A stretch of DNA of 64,000 bases from Streptomyces sp. RerS4. GTDB lineage: Bacteria; Actinomycetota; Actinomycetes; Streptomycetales; Streptomycetaceae. Each line of letters begins with the position of its first letter. The stretch's first letter is position 1. Of the stretch, positions 55,084 to 63,906 are shown one piece after another. The position numbers and the translations under genes are program-made. The stretch covers positions 4,326,501-4,390,500 of the forward strand of contig NZ_CP097322.1 in the NCBI RefSeq assembly GCF_023515955.1. Reading direction: 5' to 3'. Under the pieces are notes generated by a model. The model did no database searches. It saw only the letters and a list, made by a program, of their open reading frames with translations, and had not been told where the DNA came from.

Positions 55084-55629
55084 GTGACCCGAACCGATGT
55101 CCAGAACGCGGTGCGCCACGACGTCGCCCGCCACGCGCTCCTGCCCCTGCGGATCTTCCTCGGCGTGACCTTCGTATACGCGGGTCTCGACAAGCTGACC
55201 GACTCCGCGTTCCTGTCCGCCACCGGCAGCGGCTCCATCGGCGAGATGATGCGCGGGGTGCGCGACACCTCCGCGATCCCCGCCCTGGTGGACCTCACCC
55301 TGAAGGCCCCCGTCGGCTTCGCCGTCTTCCTCGCCGTCGCCGAACTCCTCGTCGGCCTCGCCACCCTGGCCGGCCTGTTGACCCGGATCGCGGCCGTCGG
55401 CGGAGCGCTGATCTCGCTCGGCCTGTGGCTGACGGTGTCCTGGGCGGTCACCCCGTACTACTACGGCAACGACCTGATCTACATGATGGCCTGGACCCCG
55501 CTGATCCTCGCCGGGGCGCCCTACCTGTCGGTGGACTCGCTGATCGGACGCGCCTTCGGGCGCTCGTCCCCGCCCTCGGCCCCGCGGCCGTCCCTGCCGT
55601 CGGTCCTGCGGTCGCGGCGTACGGCGTAG
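55084..55629 (+). CDS. DoxX family membrane protein
   Basis: 181 residues, four membrane helices: LPLRIFLGVTFVYAGLDKL (the DoxX signature), FAVFLAVAELLVGLATLAGL, an AVGGALISLGLWLTV helix and a final LIYMMAWTPLILAGA. The GTG at 55084 was preferred because TATGCA ends seven bases before it (leaderless pattern); an ATG at 55072 is in frame. 19 bp after the preceding gene. Its last 109 bp overlap an opposing gene. Confidence 0.82.
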   Translation: MTRTDVQNAVRHDVARHALLPLRIFLGVTFVYAGLDKLTDSAFLSATGSGSIGEMMRGVRDTSAIPALVDLTLKAPVGFAVFLAVAELLVGLATLAGLLTRIAAVGGALISLGLWLTVSWAVTPYYYGNDLIYMMAWTPLILAGAPYLSVDSLIGRAFGRSSPPSAPRPSLPSVLRSRRTA

Positions 55630-55799
55630 GTGATCAGACCGACGAAGGCGGCCAGGCACAGTCCGCCCACGGCCATCGGGACCACCAGGTACCAGGGCAG
55701 GTCGGTCTCCCCGGTCGCGTCGAGCAGGTAGAGCACGCCCGCCGTCGTCAGGACGAGGCCGGCCAGCAGCCGTCCCGGCTGGAACTCATGACGCCGCAC
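55521..55799 (-). CDS. Small membrane protein (92 aa)
   Basis: Two hydrophobic helices, about 11-27 and 36-58, then a highly charged tail (RRDRRTDGRDGRG). The tail is antisense to the DoxX C-terminus, so one of the two ends may be non-critical. GTG 55799 overlaps the end of the PspC gene by 14 bp, suggesting a two-gene operon. Confidence 0.65.
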   Translation of the reverse strand: MRRHEFQPGRLLAGLVLTTAGVLYLLDATGETDLPWYLVVPMAVGGLCLAAFVGLITYAVRRDRRTDGRDGRGAEGGDERPKARPISESTDR

Positions 55800-57108
55800 G
55801 GGCCACCTCCACCTGTCCCGCGCCCGCTTCCAGGCGCAGTTCGATCGTCCCGCCGGCCTCGGTGCCGGCGGCGGGGGGCAGGGTCGCCCGCCGGGTCTCT
55901 CCGCCGTCCTTGATCCGGATCTGGCCGCCGCGGTCCCCGGGCAGCTGGATGTCGCCGATCCGGATCGAGATGGTCGCCTTCGCGGTGACCTCCCGGGGCA
56001 GGACCACCTTCAGCCGGCCCGCCTCGATCGTGGCGCGCACGGGCACCGTGGCGCCCTTGGGCACGTCCAGGCCGGTCAGGTCCAGGGTCGCCAGCCCCGT
56101 CCCCGAGGTGTAGAGCGGCTTGACGTCGGCCACCGCCGTCGGACGCCACACGACGTCGTGCCAGTCGGTGGCGATCTCGCGCGGCAGGACGGCGGCCACG
56201 GCGAGCAGCCCGGCCGTGATCAGCGCCAGCAGGATCGTGCCGAAGCCGGTACGGCCCTTGACGGAGCTGACCGCGAGGCCCAGCCCGAACATCGCGAGGG
56301 CCGCGGCGAAGCCCACCTGGAGGGCGTGCGAGAGGGTGCTGCCCTCCCACACCGCGGCCGTGCCGGCCGCCCCGGCCAGCAGCGCCAGCACGAACACCCG
56401 CCCGCCGATCCCCGACGGACGCCGCGCCGCCGCCGGGGCGCCGCCGCGCACGTCCCGACGCGTCCGGCCCGCCGGCTCGGCGGTGTCGTCCGGCCCCCAC
56501 AGGTAGCCGGTGGATCCCACCGGCCCGGTCGTGCCGTCCTTCACCAGCGGATCCCGCCACCACGACGGGCTGCCCGGCACGGGCGGCGCCTGCGTCTCCG
56601 GCGGCGCCGGACGGTGCGCGGCGGGCCGCTCGGGATCGGGGGAGCCCGCCTCCGGGGCGACCGTGTGCCGGTGGCGGCGCGACCAGTACGCGGCGCCGCC
56701 GAGCGCCAGGATCGCCAGGACCGAGAAGGCCCCCATCACCCCGTTGTCGAGCATCGACAGGAACAGGGCGCAGCCCACGAGCGCCGCGAACACCGCCGCC
56801 AGGGTGGCTCCCTCGACCCGGCCCGTCAGCAGCTTCTTTCCCTCACTGTCCTCCTCGCCGGCCACGGGCAGCAGCAGCCACGCGAAGCCGTAGAAGATCA
56901 GCCCGACGCCACCGGTCACCGCGAGCACCCCGAGGACGATCCGGAACACCAGCGGGTCCAGGTCGAAGTACCGGCCGAGACCGCCGCACACGCCCGCGAG
57001 GACCTTGTCGTTCTTGCTGCGGCGCAGGGGCGGACGATCCCCCGGGGCGGGTGCCCCCGCAGCGGGTCCCCCCGAACCGGCCGGCGGGGCGTCGTGTACG
57101 TCGGTCAT
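55786..57108 (-). CDS. PspC-domain membrane protein with LiaF-like C-terminus
   Basis: 440 residues. PspC domain at about 30-85 (LRRSKNDKVLAGVCGGLGRYFDLDPL in segments; LAGVCGGLGRYFDLDP is diagnostic), then five to six further membrane helices. The C-terminal 120 residues are a beta-rich domain (VPKGATVPVRATIEAGRLKV-type, DIQLPGDRGGQIRIKDGG) like LiaF/adhesin-type domains. Likely an envelope-stress sensor component. ATG 57108. Divergent from the PspC histidine kinase. Confidence 0.85.
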   Translation of the reverse strand: MTDVHDAPPAGSGGPAAGAPAPGDRPPLRRSKNDKVLAGVCGGLGRYFDLDPLVFRIVLGVLAVTGGVGLIFYGFAWLLLPVAGEEDSEGKKLLTGRVEGATLAAVFAALVGCALFLSMLDNGVMGAFSVLAILALGGAAYWSRRHRHTVAPEAGSPDPERPAAHRPAPPETQAPPVPGSPSWWRDPLVKDGTTGPVGSTGYLWGPDDTAEPAGRTRRDVRGGAPAAARRPSGIGGRVFVLALLAGAAGTAAVWEGSTLSHALQVGFAAALAMFGLGLAVSSVKGRTGFGTILLALITAGLLAVAAVLPREIATDWHDVVWRPTAVADVKPLYTSGTGLATLDLTGLDVPKGATVPVRATIEAGRLKVVLPREVTAKATISIRIGDIQLPGDRGGQIRIKDGGETRRATLPPAAGTEAGGTIELRLEAGAGQVEVARAAS

Positions 57109-57239
57109 GCGTCCATGGTGACGGCCCGCGCGGGCGTGCGGCACCGGGGCCGACCCTGGCGCAACCCTGATATCCCCCCGGCGGAACTGGGGGAACGCCC
57201 TGATGCCCGGCCGGGCCCGCGCGTGTGACCCTTGGTGTC

Positions 57240-58532
57240 ATGCCCGCAGCAGCAGCCGCCGCTCCCCGCGCCCCGCACGCACCGGACGCCGACGAACCCG
57301 CCCCGCGCAAGCTCTACCGCAGCGCCGACGGGCGGATGCTCGGCGGCGTGGCGCGCGGCCTCGCCGGGCACCTCGGGCTGCCCGTGCTCTGGGTGCGCCT
57401 GGCCTTCCTCGGCCTGTTCCTGTTCGGCGACGGCCTCGGGGTGCTGCTCTACGCCGCGTTCTGGGTGTTCGTTCCCCTCGGCGTCGGCGGCAGCACCGGA
57501 CACCACTCCTTCTTCGAGACCCTCGACGACGGCACCCGGCGCCTACGCAAACCCGACAAGGGCGCCGTGTCCGGGCTCATCGCGCTCGTCGTCGGCGCCG
57601 GCATCTTCGTCTCGCAGCTCAGCGTCGGCGGCGAGAACGGCCGCTACATCTGGCCGACGCTGCTCGTCGGCGCCGGCGTGGTCCTCGTATGGCGCCAGGC
57701 CGACAACGCCCGCCGCGCCCACTGGCGCCCCGCCACCGCCGCGCACGGCCGGCTCTTCCAGGCGGTGCGGGCCCTCGCCGGAGTGGCCCTCGTCGGCGTC
57801 GGCCTGACCGTCTTCATCGTCGTACGCGGCTCCGCCGCCCAACTCGGCAACGTCCTCACCGCCACCCTCGCCGTCCTCGTCGGCATCGCCCTGCTCGCCG
57901 GGCCCTGGCTGATCCGGATGACGCAGGACCTCTCCGAGGAACGGCTGATGCGCATCCGCGCGCAGGAACGCGCCGAGGTCGCCGCCCACGTCCACGACTC
58001 CGTCCTGCACACCCTCACCCTGATCCAGCGCAACGCCGAGGACGTCGGCGAGGTACGCCGCCTCGCCCGCGCCCAGGAACGCGAGCTGCGCAACTGGCTG
58101 TACAGGCCCGAGGGCACCGGCAAGGACGAGGCCGAGGAGCCGACCACCCTCGCGGAGGCCGTGAAGAAGACCGCCGCCGAGGTGGAGGACCACCACGGCG
58201 TCCCCATCGAGGTGGTCGTCGTCGGCGACTGCCCCCTCGACGAGAAGCTCGCAGCACAGATCCAGGCCGCGCGCGAGGCGATGGTCAACGCCGCGAAGTA
58301 CGGTGGCGAGGGGGGACCCGTACAGGTCTACGCGGAGGTCGAGGGCCGCACGGTGTTCGTGTCCGTTCGCGACCGGGGACCGGGCTTCGACATCGACGCG
58401 GTACCGGACGACCGCATGGGCGTACGAGAATCGATCATCGGCCGGATGCAGCGCAACGGAGGGACCGCCACACTGCGGTCCGCGCCCGACGGCGGCACGG
58501 AAGTCGAGCTGGAGATGGAGAGGGCGGCATGA
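57240..58532 (+). CDS. Sensor histidine kinase with PspC domain
   Basis: 430 residues. PspC domain near residues 28-80 (RMLGGVARGLAGHLGLPVLW), further helices to about 230, then dimerisation region with phospho-acceptor His in AAHVHDSVLHTLTLIQ (HisKA_3 type) and an ATPase domain (QAAREAMVNAAKYGG, VRDRGPGFD). Start ATG 57240 or GTG 57225. Its stop overlaps the response regulator start (ATGA). Confidence 0.9.
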   Translation: MPAAAAAAPRAPHAPDADEPAPRKLYRSADGRMLGGVARGLAGHLGLPVLWVRLAFLGLFLFGDGLGVLLYAAFWVFVPLGVGGSTGHHSFFETLDDGTRRLRKPDKGAVSGLIALVVGAGIFVSQLSVGGENGRYIWPTLLVGAGVVLVWRQADNARRAHWRPATAAHGRLFQAVRALAGVALVGVGLTVFIVVRGSAAQLGNVLTATLAVLVGIALLAGPWLIRMTQDLSEERLMRIRAQERAEVAAHVHDSVLHTLTLIQRNAEDVGEVRRLARAQERELRNWLYRPEGTGKDEAEEPTTLAEAVKKTAAEVEDHHGVPIEVVVVGDCPLDEKLAAQIQAAREAMVNAAKYGGEGGPVQVYAEVEGRTVFVSVRDRGPGFDIDAVPDDRMGVRESIIGRMQRNGGTATLRSAPDGGTEVELEMERAA

Positions 58533-59224
58533 ACGAGGACAACGGTGTGACGCGGGCGGAGACCAGGCGCGTGCGGGTGGTGCTCGTCGACGACCACCGG
58601 ATGTTCCGCGCCGGCGTGCAGGCCGAGATCGGCGAGACCGCCCGGACCGGCGTCGAGGTCGTCGGCGAGGCCGCCGACGTCGACCAGGCCGTCACGGTGA
58701 TCACCGCCACCCGCCCCGAGGTGGTGCTCCTCGACGTGCACCTGCCCGGCGGCGGCGGCGTCGAGGTGCTGCGCCGCTGCGCCCCGCTGATGGCGGCGCA
58801 CGAGAACCCGGTGCGGTTCCTGGCCCTGTCGGTCTCGGACGCGGCCGAGGACGTCATCGGCGTCATCCGGGGCGGTGCGCGCGGCTACGTCACCAAGACC
58901 ATCACCGGCGCCGACCTGGTGGACTCGATCTTCCGGGTCCAGGACGGGGACGCGGTGTTCTCCCCGCGCCTCGCCGGCTTCGTCCTCGACGCCTTCGCCT
59001 CCACGGACGCCCCGCCCGTCGACGAGGACCTGGACCGGCTCACCCAGCGCGAGCGCGAGGTGCTGCGGCTGATCGCGCGCGGGTACGCGTACAAGGAGAT
59101 CGCCAAGCAGCTGTTCATCTCGGTGAAGACCGTCGAATCCCACGTCTCCGCGGTCCTGCGCAAGCTCCAGCTCTCCAACCGCCACGAACTGACCCGCTGG
59201 GCGACGGCGCGCCGGCTGGTGTGA
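58529..59224 (+). CDS. NarL/LuxR-family response regulator
   Basis: 231 residues. Receiver domain with phospho-Asp in VVLLDVHLPGGGG, Thr/Ser in ALSVS and Lys in YVTKTIT. LuxR helix-turn-helix: LTQREREVLRLIARGYAYKEI then KTVESHVSAVLRKL (shown in parts). Partner of the overlapping PspC histidine kinase; together they resemble LiaSR-type envelope-stress systems. Confidence 0.92.
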   Translation: MNEDNGVTRAETRRVRVVLVDDHRMFRAGVQAEIGETARTGVEVVGEAADVDQAVTVITATRPEVVLLDVHLPGGGGVEVLRRCAPLMAAHENPVRFLALSVSDAAEDVIGVIRGGARGYVTKTITGADLVDSIFRVQDGDAVFSPRLAGFVLDAFASTDAPPVDEDLDRLTQREREVLRLIARGYAYKEIAKQLFISVKTVESHVSAVLRKLQLSNRHELTRWATARRLV

Positions 59225-59284
59225 CCTACGCCGCAGGCCCGTGGGGCAACCGGAACGGGGGGCACCCGACTCTTGGGTGGCGTG

Positions 59285-60397
59285 ATGAGCCTGACGGGGA
59301 CCCCCCTTTTCGCAACGGTGGTCGCCCTGACCGTGATCGCCGTCGCCCTTCCGCTCGCCCTGTGGAGCAGGGTGCGCGGCCCTGCCGTCGTACGCGGCGC
59401 GACCCGCGCCCTGATGGTGGTCTTCGCGCAGGTCACGGCCGTGGTCCTGGTGTTCGTCGCCGTCAACCGGGACATGAACTTCTACGCCTCCTGGGGCGAC
59501 CTGATGGGCACCGGGAAGTACGTCCAGGCCGCCCCCGACCTCGGCCCGGACGGAATGGGCGGTAAGAAGGCCGAACAGGTCAGGGAAGAGCCCAAGGTCC
59601 GCCAGGACTTCCAGCCGGTCGAGGGCCTCGGCGGGCGCGTCAAGAAGACCGAACTCGACGGGAAGATCTCCGGAGTCAAGGGCGACGTCATGGTGTGGCT
59701 GCCGCCGCAGTACGACGACCCCGCCTGGAAGGACCGCAAGTTCCCCGTCGTCGAGCTGATCCCCGGCATCCCCGGAACCGGCAAGTCGTGGTTCCAGGGG
59801 CTCAAGGTGCACGAGGTGCTGGAGCCCCTGATGAAGGAGGGCAAGGTCCAGCCCTTCGTCCTGGTCTCCCCGCGCGCCATGCTGCTGGGCAACGCCGACA
59901 CCGGCTGCGCCAACCTCACCGGCAAGGTCAACGCCGACAGCTGGTTCAGCGTCGACGTCCGCAAGATGGTCACCGACAACTTCCGCGTCTCCGACGAGGC
60001 GCGCACCTGGGGCGTCGCCGGGTACTCGGCGGGCGCCTACTGCGCCGCCAAGCTGGCCATCCTGCACCCGGACCGCTACAGCGCGGCCGTGTCCCTGTCC
60101 GGCTACAACGATCCGGGCCAGGAGCCCAGTTCCCTCGTCGCCCAGGACCCGGAACTGCGCCGCACCCACAACCTCAAGCACCTCCTCCAGACGCAGCCCG
60201 CACCGCTGGCGGTCTCGCTGTGGATGTCGGGCGCCGAGCACGACGGCTACCTGTCGGGCCTGGACCTCAAGGCCCTCGCGAAGGCCCCGACCACCGTGCA
60301 CTCGGAGAAGGTCTCCGGCGGGCACAACCTCGACTCGTGGTCGAAGCAGCTGCCGCAGACCTTCGACTGGCTGAGCAAGACGGTCAAGGCGCCGTAG
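59285..60397 (+). CDS. Membrane-anchored esterase (esterase D/mycolyltransferase-like)
   Basis: 370 residues. Two N-terminal hydrophobic segments (about 10-27 and 40-60), then an extracellular alpha/beta hydrolase with FPVVELIPGIPGTGKSWFQG, nucleophile Ser in GVAGYSAGAYCAAK, and the catalytic His in SGGHNLDSW. Resembles the putative esterase/antigen-85 fold. Substrate unknown; mycolic acids are not made by Streptomyces. ATG 59285 or GTG 59282. Confidence 0.8.
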   Translation: MSLTGTPLFATVVALTVIAVALPLALWSRVRGPAVVRGATRALMVVFAQVTAVVLVFVAVNRDMNFYASWGDLMGTGKYVQAAPDLGPDGMGGKKAEQVREEPKVRQDFQPVEGLGGRVKKTELDGKISGVKGDVMVWLPPQYDDPAWKDRKFPVVELIPGIPGTGKSWFQGLKVHEVLEPLMKEGKVQPFVLVSPRAMLLGNADTGCANLTGKVNADSWFSVDVRKMVTDNFRVSDEARTWGVAGYSAGAYCAAKLAILHPDRYSAAVSLSGYNDPGQEPSSLVAQDPELRRTHNLKHLLQTQPAPLAVSLWMSGAEHDGYLSGLDLKALAKAPTTVHSEKVSGGHNLDSWSKQLPQTFDWLSKTVKAP

Positions 60398-60431
60398 TCC
60401 TGCTGCGTCCTGCCGCGTACTGCGCGTCCTG

Positions 60432-61526
60432 CTACGCCGGACGGGACGCGCCCGCCCAGGGCATCGAGTCCACCGGCGCGACGCGGACCGTGGAGCCGGG
60501 GCGCGGCGCGTGGATCATCTGGCCGCCGCCGATGTACAGGCCGACGTGGGTCACCCCGGAGTAGAAGAACACCAGGTCGCCGGGGGCCAGCTGGTCGCGG
60601 GAGACGCGGCGGCCGGCGTTGATCTGGGTGTAGGTGGTGCGCGGCAGGGAGACCCCGGCCGCCCGCCACGCCGCCTGGGTCAGCCCCGAGCAGTCGTACG
60701 AGCCCGGTCCCGTCGCGCCCCACACGTACGGCTTGCCGATCGCCCCGTGCGCGAACGCCACCGCGCGGGCGGCGCGGGAGCCGTTCAGGGGGGCGGGGGG
60801 CGCCGGGCGCTTCGGGCTTGCGGCCGAAGCGGGGGCGCCGGCGGGGGTGGTCCCGGGGTCGGCCCCGGGCGTGGTGGTGGCGCCGCCGCCGGACTGGGCC
60901 TCGTAGGCCGCCCGTTCCTCGGCGGTGAGGCGGGCCAACAGCCGCTGCGCGGTGTTCAGCCGGTCCTCGATGACGGCCTTCTGCGCGGCGAGTTCGTCCT
61001 GCCGAGCGCGCAACTCCGAGACCTGGGAGGCGGCCTGATCGCGCAGCCTGCCGACCTCGTCGAGGCCGCGGCGTACGGAGGACACCTCGGCGGCGGTGCG
61101 ACTGCCGGCCCGGGTCAGGAAGCCGGCCCGGTCGAGGTAGTCCTGCGGGTCGGTGGCCAGGGCCAGTTGGAAGGCGGGGCCCAGGCCGCCGCTGCGGTAC
61201 TGGCCGGCGGCGAGGGAACCGAGGGCGTTGCGGGCGGTGTTCAGGCGGTCCGTCTTGCGGGCGGTCTCGTCGCGCAGGCCGGTCAGGGACCGCTCGGCCG
61301 CGTCGGCCTTCTCCTTCGCCCCGTTGTACCGCTCGGTCGCGGCCTCGGCCTCCCCGTACAGCCGGTCCACCTCGGCCTTGACCTGGGTGGGGTTCGGCCG
61401 CGGCTCGGCCTGCGACGTGCCTTCGAAGGCGGTGGCGGTGGCAGCGCCCGCGAGGGCGAGGGTGGCGGCGGTCCGTACGGTGCCGCCGGTGAACGGGCGC
61501 TGCCTGGGCTTTCGATGACTGGCCAC
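60432..61526 (-). CDS. Secreted NlpC/P60 peptidoglycan endopeptidase
   Basis: 364 residues. Signal peptide with cleavage near SQAEP (about 40), a long coiled-coil at 45-205 (RLYGEAEAATERYNGAKEKADAAERS-type heptads), a Pro/Ala linker, and an NlpC/P60 domain at 250-364: catalytic Cys in SYDCSGLTQAAWRAAG, His in VTHVGLYIG. Cleaves peptide cross-bridges. GTG start behind GTGAGG. Coiled-coil plus NlpC layout is like RipA-type hydrolases. Confidence 0.9.
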   Translation of the reverse strand: MASHRKPRQRPFTGGTVRTAATLALAGAATATAFEGTSQAEPRPNPTQVKAEVDRLYGEAEAATERYNGAKEKADAAERSLTGLRDETARKTDRLNTARNALGSLAAGQYRSGGLGPAFQLALATDPQDYLDRAGFLTRAGSRTAAEVSSVRRGLDEVGRLRDQAASQVSELRARQDELAAQKAVIEDRLNTAQRLLARLTAEERAAYEAQSGGGATTTPGADPGTTPAGAPASAASPKRPAPPAPLNGSRAARAVAFAHGAIGKPYVWGATGPGSYDCSGLTQAAWRAAGVSLPRTTYTQINAGRRVSRDQLAPGDLVFFYSGVTHVGLYIGGGQMIHAPRPGSTVRVAPVDSMPWAGASRPA

Positions 61527-61605
61527 GGGGGCCTCACGTCCTTCCGTCGGTCTTGGGGGAGGACGCTAATCCCGAAGGTCACGGGCCGATGACGAAATGC
61601 CCGGA

Positions 61606-61645
61606 AGTGATCCCCTCTGGCCGTGGATGACCAGAGGGGATCACT
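61606..61645 (-). terminator. Terminator after the small membrane-protein gene
   Basis: AGTGATCCCCTCTGG, 10-nt loop, CCAGAGGGGATCACT: perfect 15-bp stem beginning at the stop codon of the 118-aa gene on the minus strand. It separates that gene from the NlpC gene. Confidence 0.88.
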
Positions 61646-62001
61646 CAGTGCCAGAGGACGGCGATAAAGATATTGGCGACGGTCAGTCCGCCGACCGCGC
61701 CGAACAGGGCCTTGTCCACGCGCTCCTCGTCCCGCTTCACGTAGACGAGCGCGAGGACCACGAAGAGGATCGCCAGCTTCACCCCGATCTTGATGTGGTT
61801 GAGCGGGGCGCCGTCGCCCATCTCCCGGAAGCCGACCAGCAGGACACCGGTCACGAGCATCGTCAGCGCGCCGTGCAACATCGCGGGCGAGAAGCGGGCG
61901 GTGCCGGCACCCATCGCCTTCATCTGGGTCAGGAAGCCGCCCAGCAGCGAGGCGATGCCGATGATGTGCAGGCCGACGAACACATTGGTGAGAACGGTCA
62001 T
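61645..62001 (-). CDS. Small membrane protein, four helices (118 aa)
   Basis: 118 residues from the ATG at 62001 (MTVLTNVFVGLHIIG). Four hydrophobic segments at about 5-25, 42-60, 72-88 and 97-115 around a conserved-looking LNHIKIGVKLAILF. The longer upstream frame is Arg/Pro-rich and was not used. No family recognised. Confidence 0.75.
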   Translation of the reverse strand: MTVLTNVFVGLHIIGIASLLGGFLTQMKAMGAGTARFSPAMLHGALTMLVTGVLLVGFREMGDGAPLNHIKIGVKLAILFVVLALVYVKRDEERVDKALFGAVGGLTVANIFIAVLWH

Positions 62002-62403
62002 GCGGACGAGCGTACGGGGTGGCTCCGGGCGCCCCGACGGCGGGATTTCGGTGGGACGGGCCGAAACGGGACATGGCCGGTTCGGTCCCCTTGTGAACCC
62101 TTCCGTCCCCTTCGAGCGGCGGCGAAGCTTGAGGCACGTCAACGGGGAAAGCCCCGGTGCCCGCCACCTCCGCACCTCACCTCATACCGGAAGGAACACC
62201 CCCGCCGTCCCATCGGACCGCTGTACCTGCAGGACAGCCGTCCCCTGGTGACGCCCCGCACGTCCCGCACATCACGCACGTCCCGCACGCCCCGCACGCT
62301 TCGCGCAGCGCCCTCCCGGGCTTCCCCGCGCTTCGTACCGCCGCCGGTCGAGTTCGCACTCCCGGCCGCGTACGCCTCAACGACCGTGAACCGGAGCTTC
62401 GTC
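62002..62403 (+). promoter_or_regulatory. Long leader of the FG-GAP NlpC gene with structured segment and 9-bp repeats
   Basis: 402 bp without a gene. At 62131-62170 GAGGCAC..GGGG-aaag-CCCC-G-GTGCC..CCTC folds as nested stems. At 62256-62305 a 9-bp repeat (cgcacgtcc and variants, five to six units) follows. A GGAG ribosome binding site precedes ATG 62404. Known riboswitch classes were not recognised. Confidence 0.4.
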
Positions 62404-63828
62404 ATGCCTCGCCACACCCGCACCACCGCCGTTGCCGCGCTGATCGCCGCCGCCGTCGCCGCCGGCGCGGTCGCCACCGTCGACTCCGCGGCCTTCGCCG
62501 CCCCGTCCGCGACGACGTCGCTCGCCCCGCTCGCCGACCCCATAGCGAACCCCGACTACGGCAGCACCGGCCAGGGCGAAGTGACCGCGTCCGCCGACAT
62601 GATGAGGGCCTCCGAGTACTCCGCGGCGACGACGAAGATCACCCGTAGCCAGGTCATCGCCCGTGCCAAGAGCTGGGTCGGCATCGGCCTCGACTACAAC
62701 TGGGGCGGTCGCCACGGCGGTTACCGCACCGACTGCTCCGGCTTCGTCTCGATGGCCTGGGACCTGGACGCGTCGCTGACCACCGACTCCTTCGAGCCGC
62801 GCGGCGAGGTCCACTCGATCGGCAAGGCGGACCTGAAGGCCGGCGACGCCCTGCTCGACAACGACTCCGGCGCCGGCGGCCACGTCGTCCTCTTCGAGAA
62901 GTGGGCCAACAGCGACAAGACCAAGTACTGGGGCTTCGACTTCACCCCGAGCGGCGTGCACCACCGCGTGTACGACTACCCGTACTACCCGGGCTACGGC
63001 CCCTACGCCCCGGTCCGCTACAAGAACATCGTCGACGACACCACGACCCCGCCCCCGGCCCCCGTCGGCATGACCGACCTCGTCGCGGCCAACATCAACG
63101 GCGACGCGGTCGACGACGTGGTGGGCGTCGAGGCCTCCACCGGCAAGCTCTGGCTCTACCCGGGCAACGGCGCCGGGCTGAACGCCCGCAAGGAGATCGG
63201 CTCCGGCGGCTGGAACGGCATGTCCAACCTGGCGGCCGGCGACTTCACCGGCGACGGCCGGGACGACATCGTCGCCACGGAGGAGTCCTCCGGCAAGCTC
63301 TACCTCTACCCGGGCAACGGCTCCGGCCTGAACACCCGCAAGGAGATCGGCTCGGGCGGCTGGAACGGCATGCACGACCTGGTCGGCGGTGACTTCACCG
63401 GCGACGGCAAGGCGGACATCGCCGGCGTCGAGCGCTCCACCGGCAAGCTCTACCTCTACAAGGGCAACGGCGCCGGCGCGATCGGCGGCGGCAGCACCCG
63501 CGTCATGATCGGCTCGGGCGGCTGGAACGGCATGCACGACCTGGTCGGCATGGACATCGACAACGACGGCAAGAGCGACATCGTCGGCGCCGAGACCTCC
63601 ACCGGCAAGCTCTTCCTCTACAAGAGCAACGGCGCCGGGCTGAACGCCCGCAAGGAGATCGGCTCCGGCGGCTGGAACGGCATGAACGACCTGCTCGGCG
63701 GCGACTTCACCGCCAACGCGTACGACGACCTCATCGGCGTCGAGAAGTCGACCGGCAAGCTCTTCCTCTACCCCGGCGACGGCTCCGGCCTGGACGCCCG
63801 CAAGGAGATCGGCTCCGGCGGCTGGTAG
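62404..63828 (+). CDS. Secreted NlpC/P60 protein with FG-GAP/VCBS repeats
   Basis: 474 residues. Signal peptide ending near AAFAAPS (about 35). Domain at 80-220 resembles NlpC/P60: RTDCSGFVSMAWDLD with Cys and GGHVVLFEKW with His. Then five FG-GAP-type repeats of about 52 residues (LVGGDFTGDGKADIAGVE..TGKLYLY..GSGGWNGM), each with a DxDxDG-like calcium loop, probably a beta-propeller that binds a surface or glycan. The protein ends exactly at the fifth repeat. Confidence 0.88.
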   Translation: MPRHTRTTAVAALIAAAVAAGAVATVDSAAFAAPSATTSLAPLADPIANPDYGSTGQGEVTASADMMRASEYSAATTKITRSQVIARAKSWVGIGLDYNWGGRHGGYRTDCSGFVSMAWDLDASLTTDSFEPRGEVHSIGKADLKAGDALLDNDSGAGGHVVLFEKWANSDKTKYWGFDFTPSGVHHRVYDYPYYPGYGPYAPVRYKNIVDDTTTPPPAPVGMTDLVAANINGDAVDDVVGVEASTGKLWLYPGNGAGLNARKEIGSGGWNGMSNLAAGDFTGDGRDDIVATEESSGKLYLYPGNGSGLNTRKEIGSGGWNGMHDLVGGDFTGDGKADIAGVERSTGKLYLYKGNGAGAIGGGSTRVMIGSGGWNGMHDLVGMDIDNDGKSDIVGAETSTGKLFLYKSNGAGLNARKEIGSGGWNGMNDLLGGDFTANAYDDLIGVEKSTGKLFLYPGDGSGLDARKEIGSGGW

Positions 63829-63878
63829 TCCGCGCAGCAGCCGGCACTCCGAAAAACACCGGGCCGGGAGGACGAGAC

Positions 63879-63906
63879 GGCAGGGCGTGACCACGCCCGC
63901 CCTGCC
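63879..63906 (+). terminator. Possible terminator after the FG-GAP gene
   Basis: GGCAGGGCG and CGCCCTGCC pair over 9 bp with a 10-nt loop. No T tract. No further gene is seen from 63829 to the window end. Confidence 0.45.

Noticed and set aside
61527..61605. c-di-AMP (ydaO-type) riboswitch before the NlpC/P60 gene
   Set aside because: Expected in some Streptomyces wall-hydrolase leaders, but the gap is short and the conserved segments I recall are not visible.
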